From Pseudomonas viridiflava (GTDB taxonomy: Bacteria; Pseudomonadota; Gammaproteobacteria; Pseudomonadales; Pseudomonadaceae): a DNA stretch of 64,000 bases. Below are positions 17,544 through 27,295 of this stretch, piece by piece. Each line of letters begins with the position of its first letter. Position 1 is the stretch's first letter. The position numbers and the translations under genes were made by a program. The notes beneath the pieces are model-generated. The model worked only from the letters and a program-made list of their open reading frames with translations, had not been told where the DNA came from and searched no databases. The stretch lies in assembly GCF_900585905.1 (NCBI RefSeq), contig NZ_UTVH01000073.1:112681-176680 (forward strand). The letters run 5' to 3'.

Positions 17544-18578
17544 ATGATTTTGGTGACTGGCGGGACCGGCTATATCGGCGCTCATGTAACGCTTGAGCTG
17601 ATGAACAGGGGTGAAGATGTGGTCATCCTCGACAACCTCTGCAACAGCTCGCGGACGGTGATTGACCGCATTGCCGGGCTGACCGGTCGACGCCCCGCGT
17701 TCGTCGTGGGTGACGTCAGAAACCGCGCCCAGCTCGACGCCCTGCTGCGTGATTACCCGGTGAATGCGGTGATTCACTGCGCCGGGCTCAAGGCGGTTGG
17801 CGAGAGCGTGCGCGAGCCTTTGCGCTATTACGACACTAACGTCGGTGGCAGCGTCACGCTGTGCCAGGCCATGGCCGATGCGGGAGTATTCACGCTGGTG
17901 TTCAGCTCGTCGGCGACGGTGTATGGCGACTGTGCGGTGATGCCCATTGACGAAACCTGCGCCACTGGCCAGCCCACCAATCCTTATGGGCAATCCAAGC
18001 TCATGGCGGAAAACGTCATGAACAGCATGGCAGCGTCGGACGCGCGCTGGTCGGTGGGCTTGCTGCGCTATTTCAATCCGATTGGTGCCCACGATTCCGG
18101 CGAGCTGGGGGAAATGCCAACCCGCACGCCCAATAACCTGCTGCCTTATCTGTTGCAAGTGGCCAACGGTCAGCGCCGCGCCTTGAGCGTTTTTGGCAGC
18201 GATTACGCGACTCAGGATGGCACCGGGGTTCGCGATTACGTGCATGTCATGGACCTGGCCGAAGGGCACTTCAAGGCGCTGCAGTCGTTGCGCTTGAGTC
18301 AGGGCGTGCGGATCTGGAATTTCGGCACCGGCCAGGGCTATTCGGTGCTGGAAGTGGTCAAGGCGTTCGAGCGCGTGTCGGGCGTGAAGGTCCCGCTGCT
18401 GCATGAACCGCGCCGCGCCGGAGACATCGCCCGCTGCTGGGCAGACCCGGCCAAGGCCGCGATGGAGCTGGGCTGGCGCGCACAGCGTTCGCTGGACTGC
18501 ATGCTCGCCGACGCCTGGCGCTGGCAGTGCAGCAGCCAGCCGGTGCGGGTTCCCGAGCAGGCTGCGGTGGTCGCCTGA
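17544..18578 (+). CDS. galE: UDP-glucose 4-epimerase
   Basis: A 344-residue short-chain dehydrogenase-type epimerase that interconverts UDP-glucose and UDP-galactose. It has the NAD-binding TGGTGYIGAH near the start, the catalytic Ser in FSSSATVYG and the YxxxK pair in NPYGQSKLMAEN. GALE-specific pieces are GLKAVGESVREPLRYYDTNV and GTGVRDYVHVMDLAEGH. The ATG at 17544 has GAGGGA upstream. It is divergent from the glf operon and supplies its substrate. Confidence 0.95.
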   Translation: MILVTGGTGYIGAHVTLELMNRGEDVVILDNLCNSSRTVIDRIAGLTGRRPAFVVGDVRNRAQLDALLRDYPVNAVIHCAGLKAVGESVREPLRYYDTNVGGSVTLCQAMADAGVFTLVFSSSATVYGDCAVMPIDETCATGQPTNPYGQSKLMAENVMNSMAASDARWSVGLLRYFNPIGAHDSGELGEMPTRTPNNLLPYLLQVANGQRRALSVFGSDYATQDGTGVRDYVHVMDLAEGHFKALQSLRLSQGVRIWNFGTGQGYSVLEVVKAFERVSGVKVPLLHEPRRAGDIARCWADPAKAAMELGWRAQRSLDCMLADAWRWQCSSQPVRVPEQAAVVA

Positions 18579-18685
18579 CACCTCAGGCAAGGGTGCGATC
18601 AAGCGACCACGCCCTTTTTCACTTGCACATCGCCAGCCTCTGCGGCAATCCTTCGGCAACATTCAATCATTACAGAGGTTGGCTC

Positions 18686-19525
18686 ATGAGCGCTTCACCC
18701 TATGTTCCACCGAAAGTCTGGCAGCCGGAAACCACGTCAGGCGGCACCTTTTCCAGCATCAACCGGCCCATCGCGGGCCCGACCCATGACAAGGTATTGC
18801 CCAGGGGCGAGCATCCTTTCCAGCTGCATTCGCTGGCGACGCCCAACGGCATCAAGGTCACCATCATGCTCGAAGAGCTGCTGGCCCTGGGGCACAGCGG
18901 CGCGGAATATGACGCCTGGCTGATTCGTATTGGCGAGGGTGATCAGTTTTCCAGCGGCTTCGTCGAGATCAACCCCAATTCAAAAATTCCGGCGCTGCTC
19001 GATTGCAGCACCGAGCCGCCAGTGCGGGTGTTTGAGTCCGGCTCGATCCTGCTGTATCTGGCAGAAAAATTTGGCGAGTTGCTGCCCAACGAACACGCCA
19101 AGCGCACCGAAGCCCTCAACTGGCTGTTCTGGCAGATGGGCGCTGCGCCGTACCTGGGCGGCGGCTTCGGGCATTTCTACGCCTATGCGCCAGAAAAGCT
19201 CGAATACCCGATCAACCGTTTCGCCATGGAAGCCAAGCGGCAACTGGACGTACTCGACCGCCGGTTGGGCGAAAGCCGCTACCTGGCGGGCGACAGCTAC
19301 ACCATCGCCGACATCGCCGTGTGGTCGTGGTATGGCCAACTGGTGCAGGGCGATCTGTATTCGGCGGCCGAATTCCTCTCGGTGCAGGATTACACTCACG
19401 TGCAACGCTGGGCCGCCGAAATCGCCGAACGCCCGGCCGTGATCCGCGGTCGCCGGGTCAACCGCACCTGGGGCGAGGAAGCCACCCAGGTTGCAGAACG
19501 GCACCAGGCGGCTGATCTGGATTGA
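18686..19525 (+). CDS. yghU: Glutathione-dependent disulfide-bond oxidoreductase (YghU-like)
   Basis: A 279-residue Nu-class glutathione transferase-like protein. The N-terminal thioredoxin fold has TPNGIKVTIMLEELL and NPNSKIPALLD; the C-terminal helical domain has WLFWQMGAAPYLGGGFGHFYAYAPEK and DSYTIADIAVWSWYG. YghU family members bind two glutathiones and reduce disulfides or peroxides. An AGAGG lies before the ATG at 18686. A 7-bp stem (19566-19572/19587-19593) follows and may end transcription. Confidence 0.93.
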   Translation: MSASPYVPPKVWQPETTSGGTFSSINRPIAGPTHDKVLPRGEHPFQLHSLATPNGIKVTIMLEELLALGHSGAEYDAWLIRIGEGDQFSSGFVEINPNSKIPALLDCSTEPPVRVFESGSILLYLAEKFGELLPNEHAKRTEALNWLFWQMGAAPYLGGGFGHFYAYAPEKLEYPINRFAMEAKRQLDVLDRRLGESRYLAGDSYTIADIAVWSWYGQLVQGDLYSAAEFLSVQDYTHVQRWAAEIAERPAVIRGRRVNRTWGEEATQVAERHQAADLD

Positions 19526-19619
19526 GCCTGCGGCCGCGATGGCGTCCGGCCTGAAACATCGCCTTCCACCAAATTCCTGCAGGTGCTTGGTGGAGCGCAA
19601 CCGCCGCAGCCCATACCGG

Positions 19620-21185
19620 TCACAGGCCGGACATCTCGGCCTGTGAAACGGCATTGACTTGCGTGGTAAAGGCTAGAAAATCGTCTGCTGGCAGCGCTTT
19701 CGAATACAGCCATCCCTGGAAATATTCAACATTTCGCTGGCGTAAATAATCGGCCTGATAGGTGTGTTCAACGCCTTCGGCGACGATTTTCAAACCGAGG
19801 GTCTTGGCCATGTCGATAATGTGGCCAATGACCAGGCTTGAAGCGGCATCTTTATTGATGGTGTCCACAAACGATTTATCAATCTTCAACAGGTTTACCG
19901 GCATGCGTTCGAGGTATTGCAAACTTGAATACCCCGTGCCGAAGTCATCTATCGCGATGGTGAAACCCAGTTGCCTGGCTTTCCTGAGTGTGTCATTGGC
20001 CGAGTCCGCATCAATAAACCCCCTTTCAGTGGCCTCGATCCAGACTTGATCGTTGTGAATCCCTGTGCGGGCCAAGCAGGTTTGAAGGGTGGTCAGAAAA
20101 CGGCCAGACATCAGATCCTGTGCGCAGATGTTGATGGACACATGAAGGCTGCGGTCGCGCTCCAAAGCCTGCGCCATGTCGGTGACAACTGCATTGATCA
20201 CCAGATCTGTAATGGGCAGGATGAGCCCTGTCTGCTCGGCGAGCGGAATGAATTGCTCTGGTGAGACCATACTTCCGTCAGGCCTTATCCATCTAACCAG
20301 GGCCTCCGCACCGATACATCGCCCGGTTGCACTGTCGATAATCGGCTGATAGTGGACAATGAATTCACGCTGCCTGATGGCAATTTCCATTTCGGCAGCC
20401 GGCGAAAGTCTGTTGCGCATGATGCTGACGACCAGAAAGATCACCACGCAGCCCATGCCGATGCCAATGGGCAACATCCAGACAAGCTCACCATAGAAAG
20501 TCGTGTCCACGCTGCTCGTCGGCTCAGCCACAACCGCTGACCAGCCGTCCTGATCAGCAGATGCATGCAGATAGTCACTGCTCGGTTCTTCATTGGAGAA
20601 ATAGCGCGATATGTTTTCCCCACCCGCGCCTGGAGAAACATTAACCAGCTGGCCCTTGTAGAAAATACCCAGCTGCATTCCATCGTCCAGGATGATGTCG
20701 ATCAACCTGCCGGAATTGATCAGCACGCTGTATGGACCGCGACGCAGGAGGGTCACCGGATCAAGCCCGGACGCATAAGGCGTCAGCTTTACATTGATGT
20801 GAAATCCGGCCTCATCCGTGTAGGGTGTTTGCCCGCTTCCGGACAACACGGAGGACGAACCCCATGACGTACAACCAGGCTGCCCTGGCTCAAAGTAGCC
20901 AATCTCTTCCACCGAGCGCGTATTGACGGTAACTTGCCGCATCAGATGAACATGCTCTTCCGAACACGGTGCACCGCGCCAGCTTTCCATACTCACAATC
21001 ACATCGCGGCCTTGCTGCAGTGACAGGCTGATATTTTTCAACGCTCGCCTTGAATACTCTTCCAGATGAGTTCTTTCTTTATCTAACGCCCTCTCCCACG
21101 ACAGATACGCCATGGTCACTACCGGCAAGGTAACGCCCAGTAGTGCGGACAGCACCGAGCCCAGAATAATCCTTGATTTACGCAC
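19620..21185 (-). CDS. CSS-motif EAL c-di-GMP phosphodiesterase
   Basis: A 521-residue inner-membrane protein. An N-terminal helix, a periplasmic CSS-type sensor (GAPCSEEHVHLMR; residues ~30-235) and a second helix (~240-262) are followed by an EAL domain. EAL catalytic motifs are intact: GAEALVRW, EATERG, DDFGTGYSSLQYL, KIDKSFV and EGVEH. The family degrades c-di-GMP and is redox-controlled through the periplasmic Cys pair. It stands alone, with no adjacent DsbA-type gene. Confidence 0.92.
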   Translation of the reverse strand: MRKSRIILGSVLSALLGVTLPVVTMAYLSWERALDKERTHLEEYSRRALKNISLSLQQGRDVIVSMESWRGAPCSEEHVHLMRQVTVNTRSVEEIGYFEPGQPGCTSWGSSSVLSGSGQTPYTDEAGFHINVKLTPYASGLDPVTLLRRGPYSVLINSGRLIDIILDDGMQLGIFYKGQLVNVSPGAGGENISRYFSNEEPSSDYLHASADQDGWSAVVAEPTSSVDTTFYGELVWMLPIGIGMGCVVIFLVVSIMRNRLSPAAEMEIAIRQREFIVHYQPIIDSATGRCIGAEALVRWIRPDGSMVSPEQFIPLAEQTGLILPITDLVINAVVTDMAQALERDRSLHVSINICAQDLMSGRFLTTLQTCLARTGIHNDQVWIEATERGFIDADSANDTLRKARQLGFTIAIDDFGTGYSSLQYLERMPVNLLKIDKSFVDTINKDAASSLVIGHIIDMAKTLGLKIVAEGVEHTYQADYLRQRNVEYFQGWLYSKALPADDFLAFTTQVNAVSQAEMSGL

Positions 21186-21354
21186 GTCTCACTCCCTGGC
21201 AGTGCCTGGATCGGCGCCCGAATCACTGTAATTCGGATGGCCGGATAATCGCACCCGCGCTACTCCAGCGGTCCCTGCTGCGTTATAGCGTAGCCTGAAG
21301 TCGATGAACAGGTGATCGCCGCCTGCCGTTACGCGGCAATCACCCGACCTGCGA

Positions 21355-21735
21355 TCAGCCCTTGGCCGCCATTGCCGTCACTTCCACACGCATGCCTTCC
21401 ACCGCCAGCGCCGCCACGCCGACGGCGGCGCGAACGGGCCAGGGTTTAGCGAAGAAACGTGTGTACACCTCATTGAAAGCCGCGCGATCGGCCATGTCGG
21501 TGAGGTAGATGGTCAGGTGCAGCACCCGGTCCATGGAACTGCCCGCTCGTTCCAGCGCCACCTTCAATGCCTGCAGCGTGCACTCGCTCTGCAGGGAAAT
21601 ATCGCCCAATTCCAGCGTGCCATCGGCATGGGTGGGGATTTGCGTCGACACCAGCAGCCCGCCAAACCCGGCGACGTCAGATGAGATGGACTCAGCGTCC
21701 GGGTCCGGGGTGAAGGTAATATCCTGGTTGGCCAT
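21355..21735 (-). CDS. RidA-family protein (second copy)
   Basis: A 126-residue Rid protein. It has GGLLVSTQIPTHADGTLELGDISLQSECTLQALKVALERAGSSMDRVLHLTIYLTD and, unlike the first copy, the Arg of the active type in PWPVRAAVGVAALAVEGMRVEV. The start at 21735 (MANQDITF) is preceded by GAAGAGG. It lies just downstream of an MFS gene on the same strand (86 bases), so the two may be cotranscribed. Confidence 0.88.
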   Translation of the reverse strand: MANQDITFTPDPDAESISSDVAGFGGLLVSTQIPTHADGTLELGDISLQSECTLQALKVALERAGSSMDRVLHLTIYLTDMADRAAFNEVYTRFFAKPWPVRAAVGVAALAVEGMRVEVTAMAAKG

Positions 21736-21821
21736 GAAAACCTCTTCAGCAATGCAAGGCCCGCCAGTGTACGTCAGCCGCTGCCGCCGCATTAACTATC
21801 ACGTCAGCAGCGCCCGCAGGC

Positions 21822-23000
21822 TCAGGCACGCAATCGCGAGCCATTACCCACTATCAACGCACCCAGCACCATCAGCAGCGCGCCACCGATGAACGTCATG
21901 GTGATGGAGCCATGGTCGAGCAAAAAACCACCGAGGCTGGCGCCCAGCATGATTGCCAGCTGAATCGCCGCAACCAGCAGGCCGCCGCCACTTTCCGGGT
22001 CATCGGCGACGCTGCGGCTGAGCCAGGTCGACCAGGCCACCGGAATCGCCGCGTTGAGCCCGCCCCAGCAGATCATCATCAGCGCCACGCCCCATTTAAG
22101 GTGACCGAGCATCAGCATCGCCACGGTGCACGCGGCGAGTAGCAACGGCAGATAACGCAGCAGCGGGTACAGCTGCAGGTTGACCAGGGCAGTCGAGGCA
22201 TAGGTGCCGATAAACCCTGCCAGGCCAAGCCCGAGGAGAAACAGCGACAGCTCTGTTACACCGACCTGGGTATAGGTTTCCAGAAACGGCCGCAGATAAG
22301 TGAACGTGCAGAACGCGCCCGCAAAGGTCAGCATCACCGCGACCATGCCGAACGCCACGTTGCGCCGCTTTAGCAGGGCAAACAGCTGGCCGATGGATTT
22401 GCTCGCCTGAGGCGGCATCGACGGCAGGCTGATCCATTGCCAGGCAATGTTGATCAACACCAGCGGCACCAGGCCCCAGAACACCCCACGCCAGCCTATG
22501 GCGCCGCCAAGATAGCTGCCGATGGGCGCGGCAAACGCCGTGGCGATGGCATTGCCGGTGAAAATGATACCCAGCGCCTTGGGCACCGTTTCTTCAGGCA
22601 CCAGGCGCATCACGGTCGCGGTGGACAGCGCCCAGAAGCCGCCAATGGCGATGCCCAGCAACGCCCGCGCGAGCATCAGCACGATGAAGCTGGGCGCAAG
22701 CGCGATCAGCACCAATGAACCGAGCATCAGCGCAGTCAGACCCATCAGCACGTAGCGGCGATCAAGTCGCCCGGCGATGACTGAAATGAAGAGGCTGGTG
22801 ACCACTGCAAACAGTCCGGAAACCGAGATAGCCTGACCGGCCATCCCTTGGGTGGCGCCCAGATCATCGGCGATGGGCGTGAGCAGGCTGACGGGCATGA
22901 ACTCGGATGAAATGAGCATCGCCACACACATGGCCAGCGACCCGACGGCGCTCCACACACGGCGGTCCGGTGCGGCGATTTCTGTTTCGGCAACGTGCAT
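21822..23000 (-). CDS. MFS transporter, DHA1 drug/sugar efflux type
   Basis: A 392-residue, 12-helix major facilitator of the AraJ/SotB-like group. Typical segments are SSEFMPVSLLTPIADDLG, the A-loop GRLDRRYVLMGLTALMLG and ARALLGIAIGGFWALSTATVMRLVP. AGGAGG lies six bases before the ATG at 23000. The divergent LysR-type gene is not adjacent; the neighbouring 23183 gene is on the same strand and converges on nothing, so regulation is open. Confidence 0.92.
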   Translation of the reverse strand: MHVAETEIAAPDRRVWSAVGSLAMCVAMLISSEFMPVSLLTPIADDLGATQGMAGQAISVSGLFAVVTSLFISVIAGRLDRRYVLMGLTALMLGSLVLIALAPSFIVLMLARALLGIAIGGFWALSTATVMRLVPEETVPKALGIIFTGNAIATAFAAPIGSYLGGAIGWRGVFWGLVPLVLINIAWQWISLPSMPPQASKSIGQLFALLKRRNVAFGMVAVMLTFAGAFCTFTYLRPFLETYTQVGVTELSLFLLGLGLAGFIGTYASTALVNLQLYPLLRYLPLLLAACTVAMLMLGHLKWGVALMMICWGGLNAAIPVAWSTWLSRSVADDPESGGGLLVAAIQLAIMLGASLGGFLLDHGSITMTFIGGALLMVLGALIVGNGSRLRA

Positions 23001-23182
23001 CTTTGCCCTCCTGATTTTTAAAAGCATGAGTCGCGCCCGCAGGTAGGCCGCAGCCGATTGGCCTGCAAGTCGCGTATGGAAAGGGAGTGCACGGTACAGC
23101 GCCGGGCCGACGGCGCCAACCCGAGCACGTGCATTGCACTAATGAGCAAATCTCATCAATAACCCGTAGCTATTCAAGTCGC

Positions 23183-24088
23183 TCAGCCCAGCGGGGCCAG
23201 TTCGCGGATCAGGTCGATCAGCAAGCGCAGGCCCAGCGGCTGCTGGCGATAGCTGGAGTAATAGATATGAAAACCCTGAGTCACGCTGGCCCAGTCCTCC
23301 AGCACCAGCTTGAGCGTGCCGGCCTCGATCAGCGAGGCGAGCGCGGGTTCGGCGGCGTAGATCAAACCGGCGCTTTCGCAGGCCAGGGCAATCGCCAGCC
23401 GGGTTTCGTCGAGCATCACGCCACCGGCCACCGCAACACTCAGGTCCACGCCATCCTTGTGAAACTCCCAGTCGTAAACCTTGCCGCTGCCGACCCTGAA
23501 CTTCAGGCAACGGTGCTTGCGCAAGTCATCCGGATGCTGCGGCACGCCGTTGCTGGCCAGATAGGCGGGGGTCGCGGCCACCACCCAGCGCACCTCGGGG
23601 GACAGCCGATGGGCAATCATGCCTTCCGGGACCGAATCGCCGTAACGCATGCCGGCGTCGAAGCCACCCTCGACGACATCAAGCATGCTGTTGGAAATCG
23701 AAATATCGACTTCCACATCGGGATAGCGCCGACCGAATTCCGGCAACACCGGCGCCAGCATGAGCAACGCTGCATCGCTGAAGACATTAAGCCTGATCTT
23801 GCCGGTCGGCTCATCGCGGTAGCGATTGAGAACCTCCACCGCGTGCCCGATCTCGTCAATCGGCTTGTTGATCAGCGCAAACAGCTCCTGCCCCGCAGCG
23901 GTGAGGCTGACGCTGCGCGTGGTGCGGTTGAGCAGGCGCACGCCCAGCCTGGCTTCCAGCGCCTTGATCGCATGGCTCAGGGCAGACGGACTGATGCCCA
24001 CCTCAAGCCCGGCGCGGCTGAAGCTCAAATGACGGGCGATGGCCAGAAAGTAGACAAAATCAGCGAGATTGGCGCGGGTCAGTTGCAT
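23183..24088 (-). CDS. LysR-family transcriptional regulator
   Basis: A 301-residue LysR protein (LADFVYFLAIARHLSFSRAGLEVGISPSALSHAIKALEARLGVRLLNRTTRSVSLT). The start at 24088 is supported by AGGA five bases upstream. It lies upstream of the MFS and RidA genes in the same direction with a 182-base gap, and may control them. The ligand is unknown. Confidence 0.9.
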   Translation of the reverse strand: MQLTRANLADFVYFLAIARHLSFSRAGLEVGISPSALSHAIKALEARLGVRLLNRTTRSVSLTAAGQELFALINKPIDEIGHAVEVLNRYRDEPTGKIRLNVFSDAALLMLAPVLPEFGRRYPDVEVDISISNSMLDVVEGGFDAGMRYGDSVPEGMIAHRLSPEVRWVVAATPAYLASNGVPQHPDDLRKHRCLKFRVGSGKVYDWEFHKDGVDLSVAVAGGVMLDETRLAIALACESAGLIYAAEPALASLIEAGTLKLVLEDWASVTQGFHIYYSSYRQQPLGLRLLIDLIRELAPLG

Positions 24089-24356
24089 GGTGTCCTGGCA
24101 TGGGCATAAGCGAGGGTCGCGAGCGGTCGAACAGAGCCGCTTCGCTGGCCAGTGGATTATAGCCAGCCATTTCAGCCGGCTTTGCTGTTTGAATCTCATT
24201 TGAGAAATGAGCGCAGCACACAAAGCCTGTTATAGCCCCGGCCATGTGCATTGATGAGCCGGTTTCATCTAACGTCTGGAGCGGGGGCCTGGCAGACCAA
24301 TGCCGATGTGCAGGTAAGTCAGGTCAACGCAGCCCGTGCGGGCAATCCGGCCACGA

Positions 24357-26930
24357 TCAGCCCTGGGTATTGCGATGCGTGTCGAGCAACGCCTCGAAGG
24401 CATCGACCTGCAGCGGTCGGCTGAGGTAGTACCCCTGCCCTTCATCGCACGCGACCGCCTTGAGCACCTCAAGATGCTCATCGGTTTCAATGCCTTCGGC
24501 GGTGACCGTCAGCGACAGGGCGCGGCCCAGGCCAACGATGGCGCGGATGATTGACTTGTCGTCCTCGCTCTCGACCATGCGGTTGACGAAGCTGCGATCA
24601 ATCTTCAAGCCATCGAACGGGAAAGTGCGCAGGTAGCTCAACGATGAATAACCGGTGCCGAAGTCATCCATCGATATACGCACGCCGAGAGCCTTGAGCT
24701 GCATCATCACCTCAAGCGCACCTGCGGCATCATCGAGCATCACGCTTTCGGTGATTTCCAGCTCGACCCGGGCCGGATCGAGCCCGGCATCGTCCAGCGC
24801 CTTGCGCACCCGTTCCACCAGGTTGCCGCGCTTGAACTCCACAGGCGACAGATTGATCGAGACAAACAGGCTGTCCGGCCACTGCGCGGCGTAACGGCAG
24901 GTGTTTTCGAGTACCCAGTTGCTCAGACCGATGATCAGTCCGGTCTCTTCAGCAATGGGAATGAACCTGTCGGGCGGCACCAGCCCGCGCTCAGGATGTT
25001 GCCAGCGCACCAGGGCTTCGGCGCCAACCATTGCGCCGTCCGCAAGGCGGAAGCGCGGCTGGAAATGCAGCCGCAATTCGTCATGCTTGATGGCATGGCG
25101 CAGATCGCTTTCCAGGCGGCGCCTTTCGATTATCCTGGCGTTCATGTCGCCCGCATAGAAACGCCAAGTATTGCGCCCGGCCGCCTTGGCCTCATACAAG
25201 GCGATGTCGGCATAGCGCAGCAATTCAGCGGCATCCAGCGCGTCATTTGGCGCCATGGCGATGCCGATGCTGGCGCTGACAAACACGTCGTGGTCTTCAA
25301 TCGCCACAGGCTGTTCGATGGAGTCAATCAAGCGCCGACACAGCGCTTCGACTTCAACCTGAGAATTCAGATCGGTCAGGATCAGCACGAACTCGTCGCC
25401 GCCCACCCGCGCCACCAGATCGCCGTGCCGCACGCAGCCGGCCAGTCGGCTCGACACTTCATTGAGCACCAGGTCACCGGCCGCGTGTCCGAGCAAGTCA
25501 TTCACTGGTTTGAAGCGGTCAAGGTCAAGGCTGAGCATCACCAGCGGTTGCTCCATGGTGGGCACCGCCTTGAACTTGCCGTCGAGAAACTCCTGCAACC
25601 GGGTTCTGTTGGGCAGCCCGGTCAAGGCGTCGTGCTGGGATAAGAATTCAATCCTGCGCCGGGCTTCCACTTCGTCAGTGACGTCGGTGGCTGTGCCGCG
25701 AAAACCGCCCCCGACCATGCCCCGCGCCGACAGCCGGGTCACCCGCTCAAGGCCCAGCGTATCAAGGTAGCAGCACTGCACGCTGGTGTCGGCGCGGCGG
25801 TTTGGCGCGGTGAGCCATTGCGACAGCGTGCCGGTGTCTGTTCGCAGCAGATCGTCCATGGCGGCGCCGATCCAGGCCTCGCGAGACAGCCCGGTTACTA
25901 CCTGAAAACGTTCGGACAAAAAGGTAAAACGCCACTGGGCATCGATCTCCCAGACCCAGTCCGAGCTGGCTTCGACCACATCACGAAAGCGGGCTTCGCT
26001 GGTAGCCAGTGCAGTCTGACTGCATTGCAACGAGGCGAAACTGGCGTCGAGCGCAAGGGCGCTGTGGATGGTACGGCGCAGAATAACCCAGGTCATCAGG
26101 CATACCAGTAACGCCGCCACGCCCATCAGCGGCAAGCTCAATCTCAGCAAGCGCTCACCGGGTTTGAGCGGAACCCAGGACAAACTGCCCGCTTCGCCGT
26201 TTTCGCCCAGTGGATAAATCGCAGCCTTGCCCAGATCAGCGCTTTTGGCCACTCTCAGGCCGTCCACGCCGTAGTCCATGCCGATCTGGTGCAGTTTGGC
26301 CGCGCTGAGAATGTCGACAAATATCAGTATCGACGGCTTGCGATCATCCACCTCGACAGTAGGGTCGGTACCCGGGGTAATCGCCGCCGCTGCAACCAGT
26401 GCAGGCGATCCGGCCGCGTTGACGAATGCGGTGACCGTGGTAGCTGTACCCGCACCCGCGCGGGCCTGGTCAATCACTGAGCTGATGGAATGCTTGAGCC
26501 AGTCTTCCACGGCGATATCGCGCAGCTTGCCGTCCACCACCGCGTACACCGTGCGATTTTTGTCATCAACGACGAATACGCCTTGAAAGCCGAAATCCTC
26601 AATCAACGTAGGCCCGATGTTCTGACGCGTAAAAGCCCAGTCGGCATCGACGCTAAGGTGCAAGTGCTTGTAGGCGTCGCCCCAGAACGCGTAGTCCTTG
26701 ACGATCAAACGCAACGACTTTTCCAGCGAGTGAACGGCTTTTTTCGTGTAGAAAGCGCTCTCGATTTCCTCGCCCCGATTCATATCCTGGGCGAGATAAA
26801 CCAGAAGATAGCTGGCCAGCATGAACACGGCGCCCAGCAACGCGACGAACTTGAACAGTGATGCCTGTGCAAGCGCAAAACCGGAGCGGTCTGACGACAC
26901 GCCGATGACGTTATGGGGTTTGCGGGCCAT
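24357..26930 (-). CDS. CHASE4-PAS-GGDEF-EAL c-di-GMP protein
   Basis: An 857-residue inner-membrane protein. Two membrane helices flank a periplasmic CHASE4-like sensor (about residues 50-260; LRLIVKDYAFWGDAYKHL, WAFTRQNIGPTLIEDFGFQGVFVVD). A PAS domain follows (VVEASSDWVWEIDAQWRFTFLSERF), then GGDEF with an intact RVGGDEF and an upstream RHGD inhibitory site. The EAL domain is intact too (GAEALVRWQHPERG, EITESVML, DDFGTGYSSL, KIDRSFV). Both synthesis and hydrolysis look possible; net activity cannot be read from sequence. AGGA precedes the ATG. Confidence 0.92.
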   Translation of the reverse strand: MARKPHNVIGVSSDRSGFALAQASLFKFVALLGAVFMLASYLLVYLAQDMNRGEEIESAFYTKKAVHSLEKSLRLIVKDYAFWGDAYKHLHLSVDADWAFTRQNIGPTLIEDFGFQGVFVVDDKNRTVYAVVDGKLRDIAVEDWLKHSISSVIDQARAGAGTATTVTAFVNAAGSPALVAAAAITPGTDPTVEVDDRKPSILIFVDILSAAKLHQIGMDYGVDGLRVAKSADLGKAAIYPLGENGEAGSLSWVPLKPGERLLRLSLPLMGVAALLVCLMTWVILRRTIHSALALDASFASLQCSQTALATSEARFRDVVEASSDWVWEIDAQWRFTFLSERFQVVTGLSREAWIGAAMDDLLRTDTGTLSQWLTAPNRRADTSVQCCYLDTLGLERVTRLSARGMVGGGFRGTATDVTDEVEARRRIEFLSQHDALTGLPNRTRLQEFLDGKFKAVPTMEQPLVMLSLDLDRFKPVNDLLGHAAGDLVLNEVSSRLAGCVRHGDLVARVGGDEFVLILTDLNSQVEVEALCRRLIDSIEQPVAIEDHDVFVSASIGIAMAPNDALDAAELLRYADIALYEAKAAGRNTWRFYAGDMNARIIERRRLESDLRHAIKHDELRLHFQPRFRLADGAMVGAEALVRWQHPERGLVPPDRFIPIAEETGLIIGLSNWVLENTCRYAAQWPDSLFVSINLSPVEFKRGNLVERVRKALDDAGLDPARVELEITESVMLDDAAGALEVMMQLKALGVRISMDDFGTGYSSLSYLRTFPFDGLKIDRSFVNRMVESEDDKSIIRAIVGLGRALSLTVTAEGIETDEHLEVLKAVACDEGQGYYLSRPLQVDAFEALLDTHRNTQG

Positions 26931-26960
26931 GTGATCCTGCGGGGCTAGAGGCGAATCGGC

Positions 26961-27137
26961 TTATAACCACGCTATCGGCTGAATCGCCCCGAGGGTGAGC
27001 CTCGACGTCAGGCAGGTGCTGAACGAGTCCAGCCAGCTGTTGTCTGCCGTCTTCTGCTTACCCTCCAGCCCATCCTGCCACCCTTTCAGCTCCCACAGTT
27101 CATAGGCCCCTTCACGAATTTTGGCTTCATTAATCAT
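26961..27137 (-). CDS. DUF2934-like small protein
   Basis: A 58-residue protein starting MINEAKIREGAYELWELKGWQDGLE, the pattern of DUF2934. The C-terminal part (NSWLDSFSTCLTSRLTLGAIQPIAWL) does not continue the usual family end, so it may be shifted. GAGAG lies before the ATG at 27137; 27164 is an alternative. Function unknown. Confidence 0.6.
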   Translation of the reverse strand: MINEAKIREGAYELWELKGWQDGLEGKQKTADNSWLDSFSTCLTSRLTLGAIQPIAWL

Positions 27138-27295
27138 TGCAGCTCTCATTGAATCAAAGCGCACTCACCTCTGCGCAAAAGGTTGACTGACAATTCAAAA
27201 TACACATTCAGGGCATCGGATAAACGGCCGCTTCGATGACGGTAACGCCACAGAGGTGGCAAGCGTTGAAAGGCATAAGTGTCGTGGCGAATGGG

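Noticed and set aside
17358..18662. 434-codon open frame on the minus strand
   Set aside because: It is antisense to galE, which has full catalytic motifs; composition is that of a shadow frame in high-GC DNA.
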